42,635 nt of DNA from DAOPXV01 sp035352535 (GTDB lineage: Bacteria > Muiribacteriota > UBA9980): contig CAZJFS010000017.1 of the NCBI GenBank assembly GCA_964545075.1, positions 1-42,635 on the forward strand, in the 5' to 3' direction. The notes beneath the pieces were generated by a model. The model was given only the letters and a program-made list of their open reading frames with translations, searched no databases and was not told the origin of the DNA. The position numbers and the translations under genes are program-made. Below are positions 35,201 through 42,635 of the stretch, in pieces (the stretch's first letter is position 1; each line of letters starts with the position of its first letter).

Positions 35201-35362
35201 AAGCGCCGTGGTTATAGCGTCTAAGATAGTGGTTTTTCCCGATCCCGTGGGGCCGGTTATTAAAAAAAGGTTTTCGCCAGAAAGAGGAGGTTTATCAAAT
35301 TCTATTTTTTGAATATTACGCAGCGAATTTATATTTTTTACGGTCAGTTCGAGCAGTTTCAT
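32261..35362 (-). CDS. sbcC: Exonuclease subunit SbcC (Rad50-like ATPase)
   Basis: SbcC with SbcD forms the Mre11-Rad50-type nuclease that cuts hairpins and protein-blocked DNA ends. The 1033-residue protein has Walker A GPTGSGKT (37-44) near the start, a very long coiled coil, a zinc hook CPVC (C512, C515) at its centre, the ABC signature TISGGESFMASLSLA, and Walker B IDFMFLDEGFGVLDSE at the end. The length is normal. It overlaps sbcD by four bases (ATGA), the usual operon arrangement. Confidence 0.97.
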   Translation of the reverse strand: MKLLELTVKNINSLRNIQKIEFDKPPLSGENLFLITGPTGSGKTTILDAITTALFDRTPRLSSKNTRMLKNQSEKSAAIELVFELNGHIYKHLWQIDKKDLKKICAYKDGEPIAGVRVNNIERHTADLLGLEYDSFTKTVILAQNKFDDFLKARPEERRKIIETVTGNEILEKIKIAIKDDYERYKTDYSIHKIKLDGLSANIGGRGIETVKKDMSEKYIFLEKTKAGLQEISALKTSLERLKTASAELETDNKKLSLLNDSFDFNAAQSELTNLKKTRDHFSDTFRRLLESQAALKDAENKADAESREILSIDASLEKRAGQQARMKERKALFEKSYETQKTSLIRAAAIKERMEPLGSSIGLKKEKAAEEQFRITKNSTEAEAALETLKVIEKNIADASISISSFSQFEGTDGLLNEFKNNFEKLDIRTKELAKLEKEAALLTRRIAEIDRQLSEMSKKAESNGRTASGARAEIEECESRKERVSAELETSSILNAARDIRLKLKEGRACPVCGSLEHPALNSGIETKTTGKIPDELKKELQDVEAEIKGLEKKAAHAESEKNSALSLSAIIKQNGYEKKGELMLKNDEIKKANGECRTLLKALEPPVPLKGLAAGEVIKKWEEALKTLKSASTTIEKCEKERIMVKSQAEKILMQKENATAIKTELAKEIAAIDSELALLSAEFCALTQNKDPDELLNGLEAEKNFIESESGKLDKTVSELNSHKISRQAFIIKLREDISKFKDVISSCENFLLEKCRETGIEIHIVKEMLPNIKNIENIERIYALKSMEKNRIEAAIKEKESVLAREPFDPLKLETVKNEEASKNLEIEKANREIGELSNQLAEIEKLGEEFRKITEEFELLKKDFATVEQLYLITKDNQFRDFVLSFHMESLLALASQYMKKLTGGRYEFASDPESANQIFIKDYLNEGLEREISTISGGESFMASLSLALALSQVSAGNKSIDFMFLDEGFGVLDSEALEDVLDMINNLNDIGKKIGVISHIREVRERIPTRIEILKQPDGSSIIKV

Positions 35363-36516
35363 ATGATGTTTTCACCGGCCATGACCGATTGGACCACACG
35401 GTTGAATTGTTTCAGGACTTTGTCCTTGTCGCATTCACTGTCTTTTATAAAAAGTTTGAAAAGCTCCTCCAGCGATAAGTTTTTAAAATCCGTCGAGTTT
35501 AGATTGAAACTTTCAGCCGTTCGGCTTATCTCGAAATTAATGGAGACTATTTTAATATTTTTTTCACGAACCGTTTTTTGAAGAATATCCTGCTTTTCGA
35601 GGTTTATAACTTCGGAAAAAATTATTGAAACGTAAGCGTCGGAGGTTCCTTCAATACTGCGCATGACGTGCTCGAAGGCGCCTTTATAATTATGATAATT
35701 TGAGCTGCGCGGAAGTTTTATTTCGGATATGCCGCTGATAAGGTTTTTTGATGTTTCGATCAGCATCATTTTTTTATCGGAGGCGGCTTCGTCTATGGAA
35801 ACCGGGATTATGGAACCCGAATAATAAGCGTTGTCCGCAACGCGCTGCGGCCTGTGAAGATGGCCGAATGCGTAATAGGCTATGTTTTTCGGGAATTCGG
35901 CGAATTCTACGAGGTATGCGTTGCCCTGCTGGATGGCCCTTTCGCTGCCGGCCGGCAGCGAGTTTTTAACGAAAAGGTGTCCGAGCGATATTTTCAGTTC
36001 CGAGCGGCATTTTAAGGCGGCCCTGTGGATGAGCTTCGCATAGGCCGCGCTGTAGTTTAGCGCGGCTTCATCCGCTTCGGCGCCGGGAGAAGACGATATC
36101 AGGGCGGCGTCGGGTATGTAAGGGATCGCTATTATTGAAGCCGGTTCTTCTCCGATTACGGTTTCCAGCGGCTCGTATTCGCTGCGGGCGTCATAGCCCG
36201 CGACGAATATATGGTGAGCGCTAAAAAGCCTTTCAGGAGCGCAAAGCCGCTCGTGATTGTCATGATTTCCAGCTATTATAAAGGTTTTTGCGCCGGCAGC
36301 CGAGATCTTCGAAAGAAAAGAATAATAAATATCTTCCGATTCGCCTGAAGGGTTGAACCCGTCAAATATATCGCCCGCTATCAAAAGCGCGTCTATTTTT
36401 TCGTTAAGTGTGTAATCAGAAATGAATTCCAGGCATTTTTTTATGTCTTCATTCTGCGAGTAACGCCCGAGGCGGGCGCCGATATGTAAGTCTGAAATGT
36501 GAAGTATTCTGGCCAT
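35359..36516 (-). CDS. sbcD: Exonuclease subunit SbcD (Mre11-like nuclease)
   Basis: The 385-residue protein has the phosphoesterase motifs of Mre11/SbcD: ISDLHIGARLG, AGDIFDG, AGNHDNHERL, ISLGHLF and FGHLHRPQ, which hold two Mn ions at the nuclease centre. The C-terminal part is the DNA-binding cap. It is the first gene of the sbcDC pair, with GGAGATAAA before the ATG, and its stop overlaps the sbcC start. Confidence 0.97.
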   Translation of the reverse strand: MARILHISDLHIGARLGRYSQNEDIKKCLEFISDYTLNEKIDALLIAGDIFDGFNPSGESEDIYYSFLSKISAAGAKTFIIAGNHDNHERLCAPERLFSAHHIFVAGYDARSEYEPLETVIGEEPASIIAIPYIPDAALISSSPGAEADEAALNYSAAYAKLIHRAALKCRSELKISLGHLFVKNSLPAGSERAIQQGNAYLVEFAEFPKNIAYYAFGHLHRPQRVADNAYYSGSIIPVSIDEAASDKKMMLIETSKNLISGISEIKLPRSSNYHNYKGAFEHVMRSIEGTSDAYVSIIFSEVINLEKQDILQKTVREKNIKIVSINFEISRTAESFNLNSTDFKNLSLEELFKLFIKDSECDKDKVLKQFNRVVQSVMAGENII

Positions 36517-36551
36517 TTTATCTCCAATAAAGGTTTGAAAAACTTTTTAAG

Positions 36552-36578
36552 TTTATAATAATTTTGTAATATTGTCAA
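36552..36578 (-). promoter_or_regulatory. Candidate promoter of sbcDC
   Basis: On the minus strand TTGACA (36573-36578) is followed after 15 bases by TATAAA (36552-36557). The spacer is short, so this is a weak prediction. Confidence 0.35.
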
Positions 36579-36629
36579 TATAAAAAGATGCTTTGTTTTT
36601 TATTTGCGGCACAAAAAGATATTTTTTTC

Positions 36630-36658
36630 TTTAAAAATATCAAATTTTATGGTATAAT
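36630..36658 (+). promoter_or_regulatory. Upstream candidate promoter of the ATP-grasp unit
   Basis: TTTAAA (36630-36635), 17 bases and TATAAT (36653-36658). It would make a leader of about 180 bases. Confidence 0.4.
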
Positions 36659-36698
36659 ATTACTACTAAAAAACCGCTTTGCTTTTCAATTACGTCAA

Positions 36699-36743
36699 TG
36701 ACATTCTCAATAAATGCCCTGACATTGGTCTGACGGGCGTTTT
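36699..36743 (+). promoter_or_regulatory. Phased TGAC half-sites and a possible hairpin ahead of the ATP-grasp gene
   Basis: TGACATT occurs at 36699-36705 and 36720-36726, 21 bases apart, and TGACGGG follows at 36731, 11 bases on, so three TGAC starts share one helix face. A possible hairpin, GCCC (36716) with GGGC (36735-36738) and an inner GAC/GTC, ends in TTTT (36740-36743). Either could control the downstream genes. Confidence 0.4.
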
Positions 36744-36770
36744 AAGGGTTCAGGGGTGTCGCGTTATAAT
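36742..36770 (+). promoter_or_regulatory. Downstream candidate promoter of the ATP-grasp unit
   Basis: TATAAT (36765-36770) has only a poor TTAAGG (36742-36747) at -35 after 17 bases, which would suit a promoter that needs an activator bound to the half-sites just upstream. Confidence 0.35.
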
Positions 36771-36846
36771 TAAAATCGCAACCGTTCTTTTTATTTCATA
36801 TCGATAAAATCACTTTAAAATACAAATCATGGAGGTCATTAAAGTC

Positions 36847-38010
36847 ATGAATTACGTGTATCTTTCACCGCATTTTCCGCCAAATTTCTATAATTTTTGC
36901 GTAAACCTTAAAATGATGGGGGTTAACGTACTGGGACTCGCGGATGAGCAATATTCAAATTTAAGGCCTGAGCTTCAGACTGCGTTGAACGAATATTACT
37001 GCGTCGGCAATATGCACCACTATGACGAACTTATAAAGGCGCTGGGATACTTCACGCATAAATACGGAAAGATAGACCGTATCGATTCCCATAATGAGTA
37101 CTGGCTCGAGATAGAATCTAATCTTCGTACGGATTTTAATATTCCGGGCGTTAAAGCTTCGGAAATACTCGATATGAAATGCAAATCACGCATGAAAAAA
37201 ATATTTATGAACGCCGGCGTCAATGTCGCCCGCGGCGTAATAGTCCATACATTCGACGAGGGAAAGCGCTTTATAAGCGAAGTGGGATATCCCGTCGTAG
37301 TGAAGCCGGACAACGGAGTTGGCGCGGCCAACACATACAGGATAAATAACGTTCATGAGCTCGAAAATTTCTTCAATAATAAGCCTGATTGCGTTTATAT
37401 CATGGAAGAGTTTATTCACGGTCAGATGCTTACATTTGACGGCCTTGTCGATAAAAATGGAAATCTAGTGTTCTACACTTCGCATACCTATAACAAAGGC
37501 ATTATGGAAGCCGTTAACGAGGACGATCACGTTTATTATTATTCATACCGCGATATACCAGCCGACCTCGAGGACGCCGGCAGAAAGATAATTAAAGCGT
37601 TCAATCTGCGCGAAAGGCTTTTTCATTTCGAATTCTTCAGATCCGACAAGGATCAAAAAATAGTGGCCCTTGAAGTGAATATGCGTCCGCCCGGAGGCCT
37701 CACCTGCGATATGTTCAATTTCGCCAATGATATAGATATTTATCGCGAATGGGCGAACATAGTCGTTCACAATAAATTCTCGGCGACGTATAACAGGCCC
37801 TATCACTGCTGCTATATTGGCAGGAAGTTCAGGAAAAATTACAGGCATACGCATGAGCAGATAATAGAAGCTTTCGATTCATATATACCGCATCATGAAC
37901 AGATAAATGGCGTTTTCAGCGCCGCGCTCGGCGATTACGGCTACCTTGCGAGGGCCCATACGCTGGACGAGATAAAAGCCATAGTGGATTACATTCACGC
38001 TGAAAACTAA
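36847..38010 (+). CDS. ATP-grasp ligase paired with an esterase
   Basis: The start is read as the ATG at 36847 (MNYVYLSPHFPPNF), with GGAGGT ten bases upstream; an in-frame ATG at 36829 overlaps that site. The 387-residue protein has an N-terminal pre-ATP-grasp domain and an ATP-grasp fold: VVKPDNGVGAANTY (ATP-binding loop), CVYIMEEFIHGQM, and VALEVNMRPPGGLTCD (metal-binding Glu/Asn). ATP-grasp ligases join a carboxylate to an amine, thiol or similar group through an acyl phosphate. The sequence resembles carbamoyl-phosphate-synthase-like amidoligases. Substrates are unknown. The esterase gene follows 53 bases downstream and is probably in the same pathway. Confidence 0.85.
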   Translation: MNYVYLSPHFPPNFYNFCVNLKMMGVNVLGLADEQYSNLRPELQTALNEYYCVGNMHHYDELIKALGYFTHKYGKIDRIDSHNEYWLEIESNLRTDFNIPGVKASEILDMKCKSRMKKIFMNAGVNVARGVIVHTFDEGKRFISEVGYPVVVKPDNGVGAANTYRINNVHELENFFNNKPDCVYIMEEFIHGQMLTFDGLVDKNGNLVFYTSHTYNKGIMEAVNEDDHVYYYSYRDIPADLEDAGRKIIKAFNLRERLFHFEFFRSDKDQKIVALEVNMRPPGGLTCDMFNFANDIDIYREWANIVVHNKFSATYNRPYHCCYIGRKFRKNYRHTHEQIIEAFDSYIPHHEQINGVFSAALGDYGYLARAHTLDEIKAIVDYIHAEN

Positions 38011-38018
38011 ATGCCGGA

Positions 38019-38035
38019 CGGCCGGTGGCCGGCCG
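38019..38035 (+). repeat. Intercistronic hairpin between the ATP-grasp and esterase genes
   Basis: CGGCCGG (38019-38025), a TGG loop and CCGGCCG (38029-38035) form a perfect 7-bp all-GC stem. No T-run follows, so it is not a normal terminator. It may shield the upstream mRNA or lower the downstream gene's expression. Confidence 0.7.
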
Positions 38036-38063
38036 CGCAAATCATAGAAGGAGAAAATCATAA

Positions 38064-38801
38064 ATGCACGTCGAGTATCACAAATGGTGGAGCCGGAATT
38101 TAAATCAGGACATGGAATTTAAAATATACGGCCACTGGGGCAAACCCATGATCGTATTTCCGTCCATGAACGGCCGGTTTTATGAATATGAAGGATTCGG
38201 CATGATAGACACGCTTGCGCCTCTCATCGAGGCGGGCAAAATCAAGGTTATAGCGATCGACAGCGTCGACGGCCAGTCCTGGACCAATTACGCGTCTCAC
38301 CCAGCGGACAGAGGAAGAAGGCATGAAGAATACGACAGGTACGTCGTGGAGGAATTAATTCCGTGCCTTTCAGAAATGTTGCACTATGGCGGGAAGTACA
38401 TATCGACCGGATGCAGTATGGGCGGATATCATTCGGCGAATTTCTTTTTTCGTCATCCCGACGTGTTTGACACGCTGATAGCTTTAAGCGGCGTATACAA
38501 CCTCAGAATGTTCGTGGGCGATTATGTCGATGAAAATGTATATCACAATTCGCCGCTTATGTATCTTAGCAACATGAACGATCCGTGGTTTCTGGACAAA
38601 TATCGTCAGAGCAGAATAATCGTTTGCGTAGGCCAGGGCGCATGGGAGCAGCCGATGCTCGATGAAACGTGCGAACTTAAGAGGATACTTGATTCCAAAG
38701 GCGTTCCGGCGTGGATCGACGTATGGGGGACCGACGTTTTTCACGACTGGCCGTGGTGGAAAGTACAGATAGTTCACTTTTTGAATAACATTGGGCTGTA
38801 A
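38064..38801 (+). CDS. Alpha/beta-hydrolase esterase (COG4947 type)
   Basis: The 245-residue protein is a compact alpha/beta hydrolase. The nucleophile elbow is GCSMG (S118), followed by GYHSANFFFRHPD; the catalytic His is likely H227 in DVFHDWPWW. The pattern FPSMNGRFYEYEGFGM near the N-terminus and ALSGVYNLRMF after the elbow are family traits of COG4947 esterases. There is no signal peptide. AAGGAG stands ten bases before the ATG. Relatives of this family are often annotated beside ATP-grasp genes, which suggests it removes or transfers an acyl group in the same pathway. A terminator follows the gene. Confidence 0.85.
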   Translation: MHVEYHKWWSRNLNQDMEFKIYGHWGKPMIVFPSMNGRFYEYEGFGMIDTLAPLIEAGKIKVIAIDSVDGQSWTNYASHPADRGRRHEEYDRYVVEELIPCLSEMLHYGGKYISTGCSMGGYHSANFFFRHPDVFDTLIALSGVYNLRMFVGDYVDENVYHNSPLMYLSNMNDPWFLDKYRQSRIIVCVGQGAWEQPMLDETCELKRILDSKGVPAWIDVWGTDVFHDWPWWKVQIVHFLNNIGL

Positions 38802-38835
38802 TTTATAAATAAATTCGGAATATATTATATATTAG

Positions 38836-38866
38836 CGCCGGACTTCTAATGACGTTCCGGCGTTTT
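38836..38866 (+). terminator. Terminator after the esterase gene
   Basis: CGCCGGA (38836-38842) pairs with TCCGGCG (38856-38862), followed by TTTTATTTT. Confidence 0.8.
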
Positions 38867-38943
38867 ATTTTATCTTAGGAATTTCCAGCGCCATTTCATC
38901 CCGTTTAAATCGCGAAAATTTTAATTCCGAATCCGGTTGCCAG

Positions 38944-40284
38944 TTAAATGATTTCTCCGGTCATTCCGTCATGCGTTTCCGACACTCCGGTAAGTCTGAC
39001 CGTTATCATTTTATCTATCATATCCCGGCTTCCCTCGAAGATCGTTTCTATATATCTTTCGGTATGACCCTCGAGAAATGTTTTTCCTTCCGAGATCATC
39101 GTTTTTTCGACTATGACGCGCGCGTTACGGCCGATATTTTTCCTGTAAAAATCCTCGTTTTTCTTTTTTTTGAGCTGATGGAGAAGTTCGGATCGTTTCT
39201 TCTTTTCCTGCGGCGTGACTTTCGGCTTCATCGATGAGGCGCGCGTGCCGGCTCTGTCTGAGTATTGAAAAATATGGAAATCATAGAATGGCAATTCCGA
39301 TAAAAGCGAAAACGTCTCTTCGAAGTCTTCCTGCGTTTCGCCTGGAAATCCGACGATGACATCGGTGGTTATGGCCGGCGTATCGATATTATCGCATATA
39401 AGTTCTATTTTTTCCGCGAATAATTTCCGGTCGTATTTTCTGTTCATGGCGGCCAGCACTTTGTCGGAGCCGCTTTGAAGCGGAAGATGGAAGTGCGGAA
39501 CGAACGCCGTGGAATTTTTTATTAAAAGGACGATTTTTTCTGTTATTTCGGAAGGGTCGATGGAGCTTAGCCTGACTCTGACACTCGGATTGGCTATGGC
39601 ATACAGATCGATGAGTTTTAAAAGCCCCTCGAAATTTATATGTTTGCCGTCCATATCGAGCGCATTGTATTTTCCAAGGTGTATTCCGGTCAGCACGACT
39701 TCTGAAAATCCGGCCTTGAACGCGTCCGATATTTCGCAAAGAACCGTTTCAGGGGGCTTACTCCACTCTTCGTTTCTTATGAAGGGTACGATGCAGTACG
39801 AACAAAAATTTTTGCAGCCGTCCTGTACCTTTATCTGAACCCGCGACCTGGTGCCCTCGGCATGCGGAGCGATTTTCCTTTCATGCCCGCTTTCGTTATC
39901 CTTTTTTACGTTGGCGCGCCTGAATTTTTCGGCAATGCCATCCATTGCGGCTAACGCTTCCACGCAAATTGCGCCGGCGTTGTATTTTGACGCCTGATTT
40001 ATGTAAATATCGACGCAGCTGATGGTTTCCTGGCCGAGCCGCGTGGCGTAGCATCCGGTCAGCACTATAATGGAATTCGGATGGTTTCGCTTAAGCCTTC
40101 CGGCGGTCTGGCGCGCCTTGCTTTCGGCTTCCGACGTTATGGCGCAGCTGTTGATTATATAAACGTCCGCTTCATGTTCCGGCGCGACGCGGATGAAATC
40201 GTAATCTGAAAAAGATTCCGTGATGACCTTTTCCTCGTATTGATTTACCTTGCATCCGAGTGTTAATATAGCGTAGCTGAGCAT
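38944..40284 (-). CDS. mtaB: tRNA t6A37 methylthiotransferase MtaB
   Basis: MtaB adds a methylthio group to t6A37 of tRNAs reading ANN codons, using radical SAM chemistry. The 446-residue protein has the N-terminal cluster cysteines in LGCKVNQYEE, NSCAITSEAE and LTGCYATRL, the radical SAM CxxxCxxC in CKNFCSYCIVPF, and a C-terminal TRAM-like domain (KTFLEGHTERYIETIF). GCKVNQYE separates it from MiaB. It starts on the base after the rsmE stop, as the third gene of the AI-2E-rsmE-mtaB run. Confidence 0.93.
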   Translation of the reverse strand: MLSYAILTLGCKVNQYEEKVITESFSDYDFIRVAPEHEADVYIINSCAITSEAESKARQTAGRLKRNHPNSIIVLTGCYATRLGQETISCVDIYINQASKYNAGAICVEALAAMDGIAEKFRRANVKKDNESGHERKIAPHAEGTRSRVQIKVQDGCKNFCSYCIVPFIRNEEWSKPPETVLCEISDAFKAGFSEVVLTGIHLGKYNALDMDGKHINFEGLLKLIDLYAIANPSVRVRLSSIDPSEITEKIVLLIKNSTAFVPHFHLPLQSGSDKVLAAMNRKYDRKLFAEKIELICDNIDTPAITTDVIVGFPGETQEDFEETFSLLSELPFYDFHIFQYSDRAGTRASSMKPKVTPQEKKKRSELLHQLKKKKNEDFYRKNIGRNARVIVEKTMISEGKTFLEGHTERYIETIFEGSRDMIDKMITVRLTGVSETHDGMTGEII

Positions 40285-41130
40285 TTAATAATCACCGCTT
40301 TCATATTTGATTATGGCGAGCGCCGCCGCCGGCGCGAATTCGGCCCGCAGGACGGTGCCGCGTAATGTGAATGGAATGAACCCGGAACCGGCGCTTTTGA
40401 GCGCGCTGCTTTCATTTTCAGAAAAGCCTCCTTCGGGCCCGGATATTAAAAAAATATTTTTAGTGAAATCGTTTTTTAATAAAGAAAAGGAACTCTCGAT
40501 TTTATTAGTGCGTTCATTTATTTCCGCGCGGCCGCTCGCGGCGGAAGGCTCTATCAGAGGGTAACAAAAGGCGCCCTTTTTTTCGGCCAACGCAAAGATC
40601 TCGGCGAATTTCAAGATCCCGATGACCGGAGGCGCGAGCCGCCTGCATTGTGAACTTGCGCTTTCGGCGATTTTTTGAAATCTGAGTATTTTTTCTTTAT
40701 CGATATGCGATATGGCCCTGTCGGAGTTGAAAAAAAATATTTTTGACGCGCCGGTTTCGGTAAGGCGCTCCACGGCGTCCTCGTTTTTTTTGCCCTTGAG
40801 GGCTGCCAGAAAAACGCTCGTTGCGTGACGTTTTATATCGTCGACGATCTCGATGCGCGAAAACGTCGCGGCAAGCCTCTTCTTTTTTATATCCGTCAAA
40901 ACCGCTTCATATATAACATTGGCGGAATATTCAATGAAGATAAAACTATCTCCCGGCTTATAACGAAGGACGTTAGCGATGCGGTTATATAACTCGCCGC
41001 CGATCTCGGCGTTGAAAGACTCTTCGCCGGGAAAAAATCCCGAAACGTCTTCGCTTCCGGAATGAATTATCTTGCGCGCGCAATCGGAAAGGAGCGCGGA
41101 GTATAAAAGAGGGCCGGATGCGTTATTCAT
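40285..41130 (-). CDS. rsmE: 16S rRNA (uracil1498-N3)-methyltransferase RsmE
   Basis: RsmE methylates U1498 of 16S rRNA near the decoding centre. The 281-residue protein has an N-terminal PUA-like part and a C-terminal SPOUT knot. Family stretches are ALKGKKNEDAVERLTETGASKI, SASSQCRRLAPPVI (from RSxxQ-type pattern), LISGPEGGFSENE and PFTLRGTVLRAEFAPAAAL. It is a little longer than the usual 240-250 residues, because of the N-terminus. It overlaps the AI-2E gene by 8 bases and abuts mtaB. Confidence 0.92.
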   Translation of the reverse strand: MNNASGPLLYSALLSDCARKIIHSGSEDVSGFFPGEESFNAEIGGELYNRIANVLRYKPGDSFIFIEYSANVIYEAVLTDIKKKRLAATFSRIEIVDDIKRHATSVFLAALKGKKNEDAVERLTETGASKIFFFNSDRAISHIDKEKILRFQKIAESASSQCRRLAPPVIGILKFAEIFALAEKKGAFCYPLIEPSAASGRAEINERTNKIESSFSLLKNDFTKNIFLISGPEGGFSENESSALKSAGSGFIPFTLRGTVLRAEFAPAAALAIIKYESGDY

Positions 41131-42577
41131 AGACCAGCTTGAATTCTTTATGTATTACCTTGCCCACGCCGTAGATCGGTATAGCCAGAAACATCCCGAG
41201 CACTCCGTAGATCTGAAGTCCTATGAATAAAAGCAGCATGAGCGTGAGCGGGTGCATGTTGAAAGATTTATCGGCAATATAAGGCTGCATGCCGAACGCG
41301 TCGATGAGATGAATGGTGAGTATCGAGATCATTATTAACATTGCCTTCAGGATCATAGCTTTGGTAAGGCCCCATTTAAGCAGAGCTATTACTAGTGAAG
41401 AAACGAGGGCGATGATCGGTCCGAGATACGGTATGACATTGAAAAATCCTGCTATCGGGCCTATTATGAACGCGAAGTCAACGCCTATGAAAAAAAGCGA
41501 AAAGGAGAAGGTGGTTCCTACGATAAGGCACACTATCAACTGGCCCCGCAGGAAGTTGCCGAGAACATCGTCAACTTCGGTCGTAAGAGATATTACCTTA
41601 TTTCTGTAATGCGATGGGATTTTCAGGCAGAATCCGTGCCAGAGGCTCTTGAAATCCTCGAGGAAGTAAAAGCTTAGTATTGGAACGAGAGCGTAATGCA
41701 CCAGGGCGATCGTGAAGGCCATAAGACCGTAAAGAATGGAAAGCGATATGTCCAGAAGATAATCCTTGATTATATCGAAAGTGTTCATTATGAAAGCCTG
41801 GGCCTGAGGATTGCTTTTTAAAAGTTTTTGAAATTTCGAGATGTAATTTAATGTGATTTCGGATGTGCTTGGTTTTAAAAGGCTTTCATTGGTGTTATCG
41901 GCGCTCCACGGCGCGTATTCAGAGCCTTCGCGCCTTTTGATTTCATTGACGTTAAGCGACACGGGGGCCGTTTCAATCTCGAAAGTTCCGTTGGTTCCGG
42001 TGGCGCTGTGGTAGTACTTTTTAAGCTCTTTAATTATTCCTGAAGTGTCCGAGCTTTCAATTGATGCAATTACCGTGACGTAAATGCTCCTGAATGTTTC
42101 CGAATAACGCTGCATTTTAACGCCGATGTCCGAGACTTCAGAGATTATATTGGTCATGGCCGGCACTATGAGCAGCAAAAACATCGAAAAGAGGACCGCG
42201 TATACCGAGAGAATAGAAAGCGCCTTATTTTTAAAAGCTTTTTGTACGATAAGAACCAGCGGATTCAATATATAGGCGAAAAAGAAGGCGATGACGAAAA
42301 GCATGAAAACCTGGCGCAGGTAATAAACGGCGAAGCACAGAAGAACAAAAATGGCCGGATACATGTAGTGGTTCATGTAGTAAGCTGACCCGGCCGGCAG
42401 GCGTATGGATATTTTTTCGGAGTTGGCCGGCGGTATATCTATGGAAATCGAATGATATTCCAGATGTTCCGGCTGGTCAGGCGCTTCGAGGCCGGCCTTG
42501 GTTTCACCGTCCATAGGGCTTTTTTCACGCGGCTCTTTATTCTCGGCGTTTTTCAAGTTGTTTTTCTTCATCGGCAT
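41123..42577 (-). CDS. AI-2E family (PerM/YdiK-type) membrane transporter
   Basis: The 484-residue protein has a charged cytoplasmic N-terminus (about 1-75) and then about eight membrane segments. Between the third and fourth segments lies a loop of about 150 residues. Family stretches are VFMLFVIAFFFAYILNPLV near the start, FYFLEDFKSLW, the GQLIVCLIVGTTFSFSL segment, PYLGPIIALVSSLVIALL and MHPLTLMLLLFIGLQIYGVLGMFLAIP near the end. This family includes exporters of the quorum signal AI-2, sodium/proton antiporters and others, so the substrate cannot be set. The start at 42577 has AGGGA nine bases upstream. It is the first gene seen of the AI-2E-rsmE-mtaB run; its promoter is not clear. Confidence 0.88.
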   Translation of the reverse strand: MPMKKNNLKNAENKEPREKSPMDGETKAGLEAPDQPEHLEYHSISIDIPPANSEKISIRLPAGSAYYMNHYMYPAIFVLLCFAVYYLRQVFMLFVIAFFFAYILNPLVLIVQKAFKNKALSILSVYAVLFSMFLLLIVPAMTNIISEVSDIGVKMQRYSETFRSIYVTVIASIESSDTSGIIKELKKYYHSATGTNGTFEIETAPVSLNVNEIKRREGSEYAPWSADNTNESLLKPSTSEITLNYISKFQKLLKSNPQAQAFIMNTFDIIKDYLLDISLSILYGLMAFTIALVHYALVPILSFYFLEDFKSLWHGFCLKIPSHYRNKVISLTTEVDDVLGNFLRGQLIVCLIVGTTFSFSLFFIGVDFAFIIGPIAGFFNVIPYLGPIIALVSSLVIALLKWGLTKAMILKAMLIMISILTIHLIDAFGMQPYIADKSFNMHPLTLMLLLFIGLQIYGVLGMFLAIPIYGVGKVIHKEFKLVYE

Positions 42578-42635
42578 GTGATTTCATCCCTGCTTCAATT
42601 TTATTTTTTACAGTTCTGTCTTATTGAGCTTTTCG

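Noticed and set aside
36630..36770. Other TATAAT-like boxes between sbcD and the ATP-grasp gene
   Set aside because: The region is so AT-rich that many matches occur by chance; only those with a plausible -35 were kept, with low confidence.
1..42635. tRNA, rRNA, insertion sequences, prophage genes or CRISPR arrays
   Set aside because: I found no cloverleaf-like pattern, transposase, integrase, phage gene or spaced repeat array in the window by eye.

Overview
The window is a 42.6 kb piece of a bacterial chromosome, almost certainly a metagenome scaffold, because it holds a run of ten Ns (24686-24695) that cuts one gene. The host looks diderm. It has two AsmA/TamB-like inner-membrane-anchored proteins, a putative outer-membrane beta-barrel ending in Phe, and a type IV pilus assembly block. 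Coding regions have moderate GC and the intergenic regions are AT-rich. I cannot name the phylum from sequence alone. An uncultivated deep-branching Gram-negative lineage fits the mix of many TPR, NHL and ankyrin proteins, a lone sigma-54-driven receiver protein and a solo pil cluster, but that is inference.

Layout. 1-730: the start of a flavodoxin-like gene (minus) and a DUF123 GIY-YIG-type gene (plus) in divergent orientation. 860-11745 (minus): a tight six-gene run, transcribed as TPR tail-anchored protein, YtcJ-like amidohydrolase, nadC, AsmA-like protein, GH63 glycosidase, mutS. 11817-15306 (plus): a large AsmA/TamB-like protein and a SAM methyltransferase carrying an in-frame repeat insertion. 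The two units diverge from a 71-bp spacer whose promoters share one -35 box and leave both mRNAs almost leaderless. 15316-24396 (minus): a GT-C membrane glycosyltransferase, a major pilin with its own consensus promoter between two terminators, then pilC, pilT, pilB, aroE and an exported NHL/TPR protein. 24612-25026 (plus): a small exported Lys/Glu repeat protein interrupted by the assembly gap. 25443-29103 (minus): an exported TPR protein and an exported ankyrin protein. 29325-30976 (plus): a near-consensus sigma-54 promoter, a structured leader, a single-domain response regulator, then folD. 30948-36516 (minus): a putative porin and sbcCD. 36847-38801 (plus): an ATP-grasp ligase and a COG4947-type esterase. 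38944-42577 (minus): AI-2E-type permease, rsmE and mtaB.

How it works together. Housekeeping genes (mutS, nadC, aroE, folD, sbcCD, rsmE, mtaB) are interleaved with cell-envelope genes. The pil block supplies the extension ATPase, retraction ATPase, platform protein and pilin, but no prepilin peptidase or secretin is present here. The strongest candidates for something undescribed are the methyltransferase insertion made of palindromic repeats, the sigma-54 promoter with a foldable leader ahead of a lone receiver domain, the ATP-grasp/esterase pair with phased upstream half-sites, and the repeated pattern of promoters that place the transcription start at or within a few bases of the start codon.
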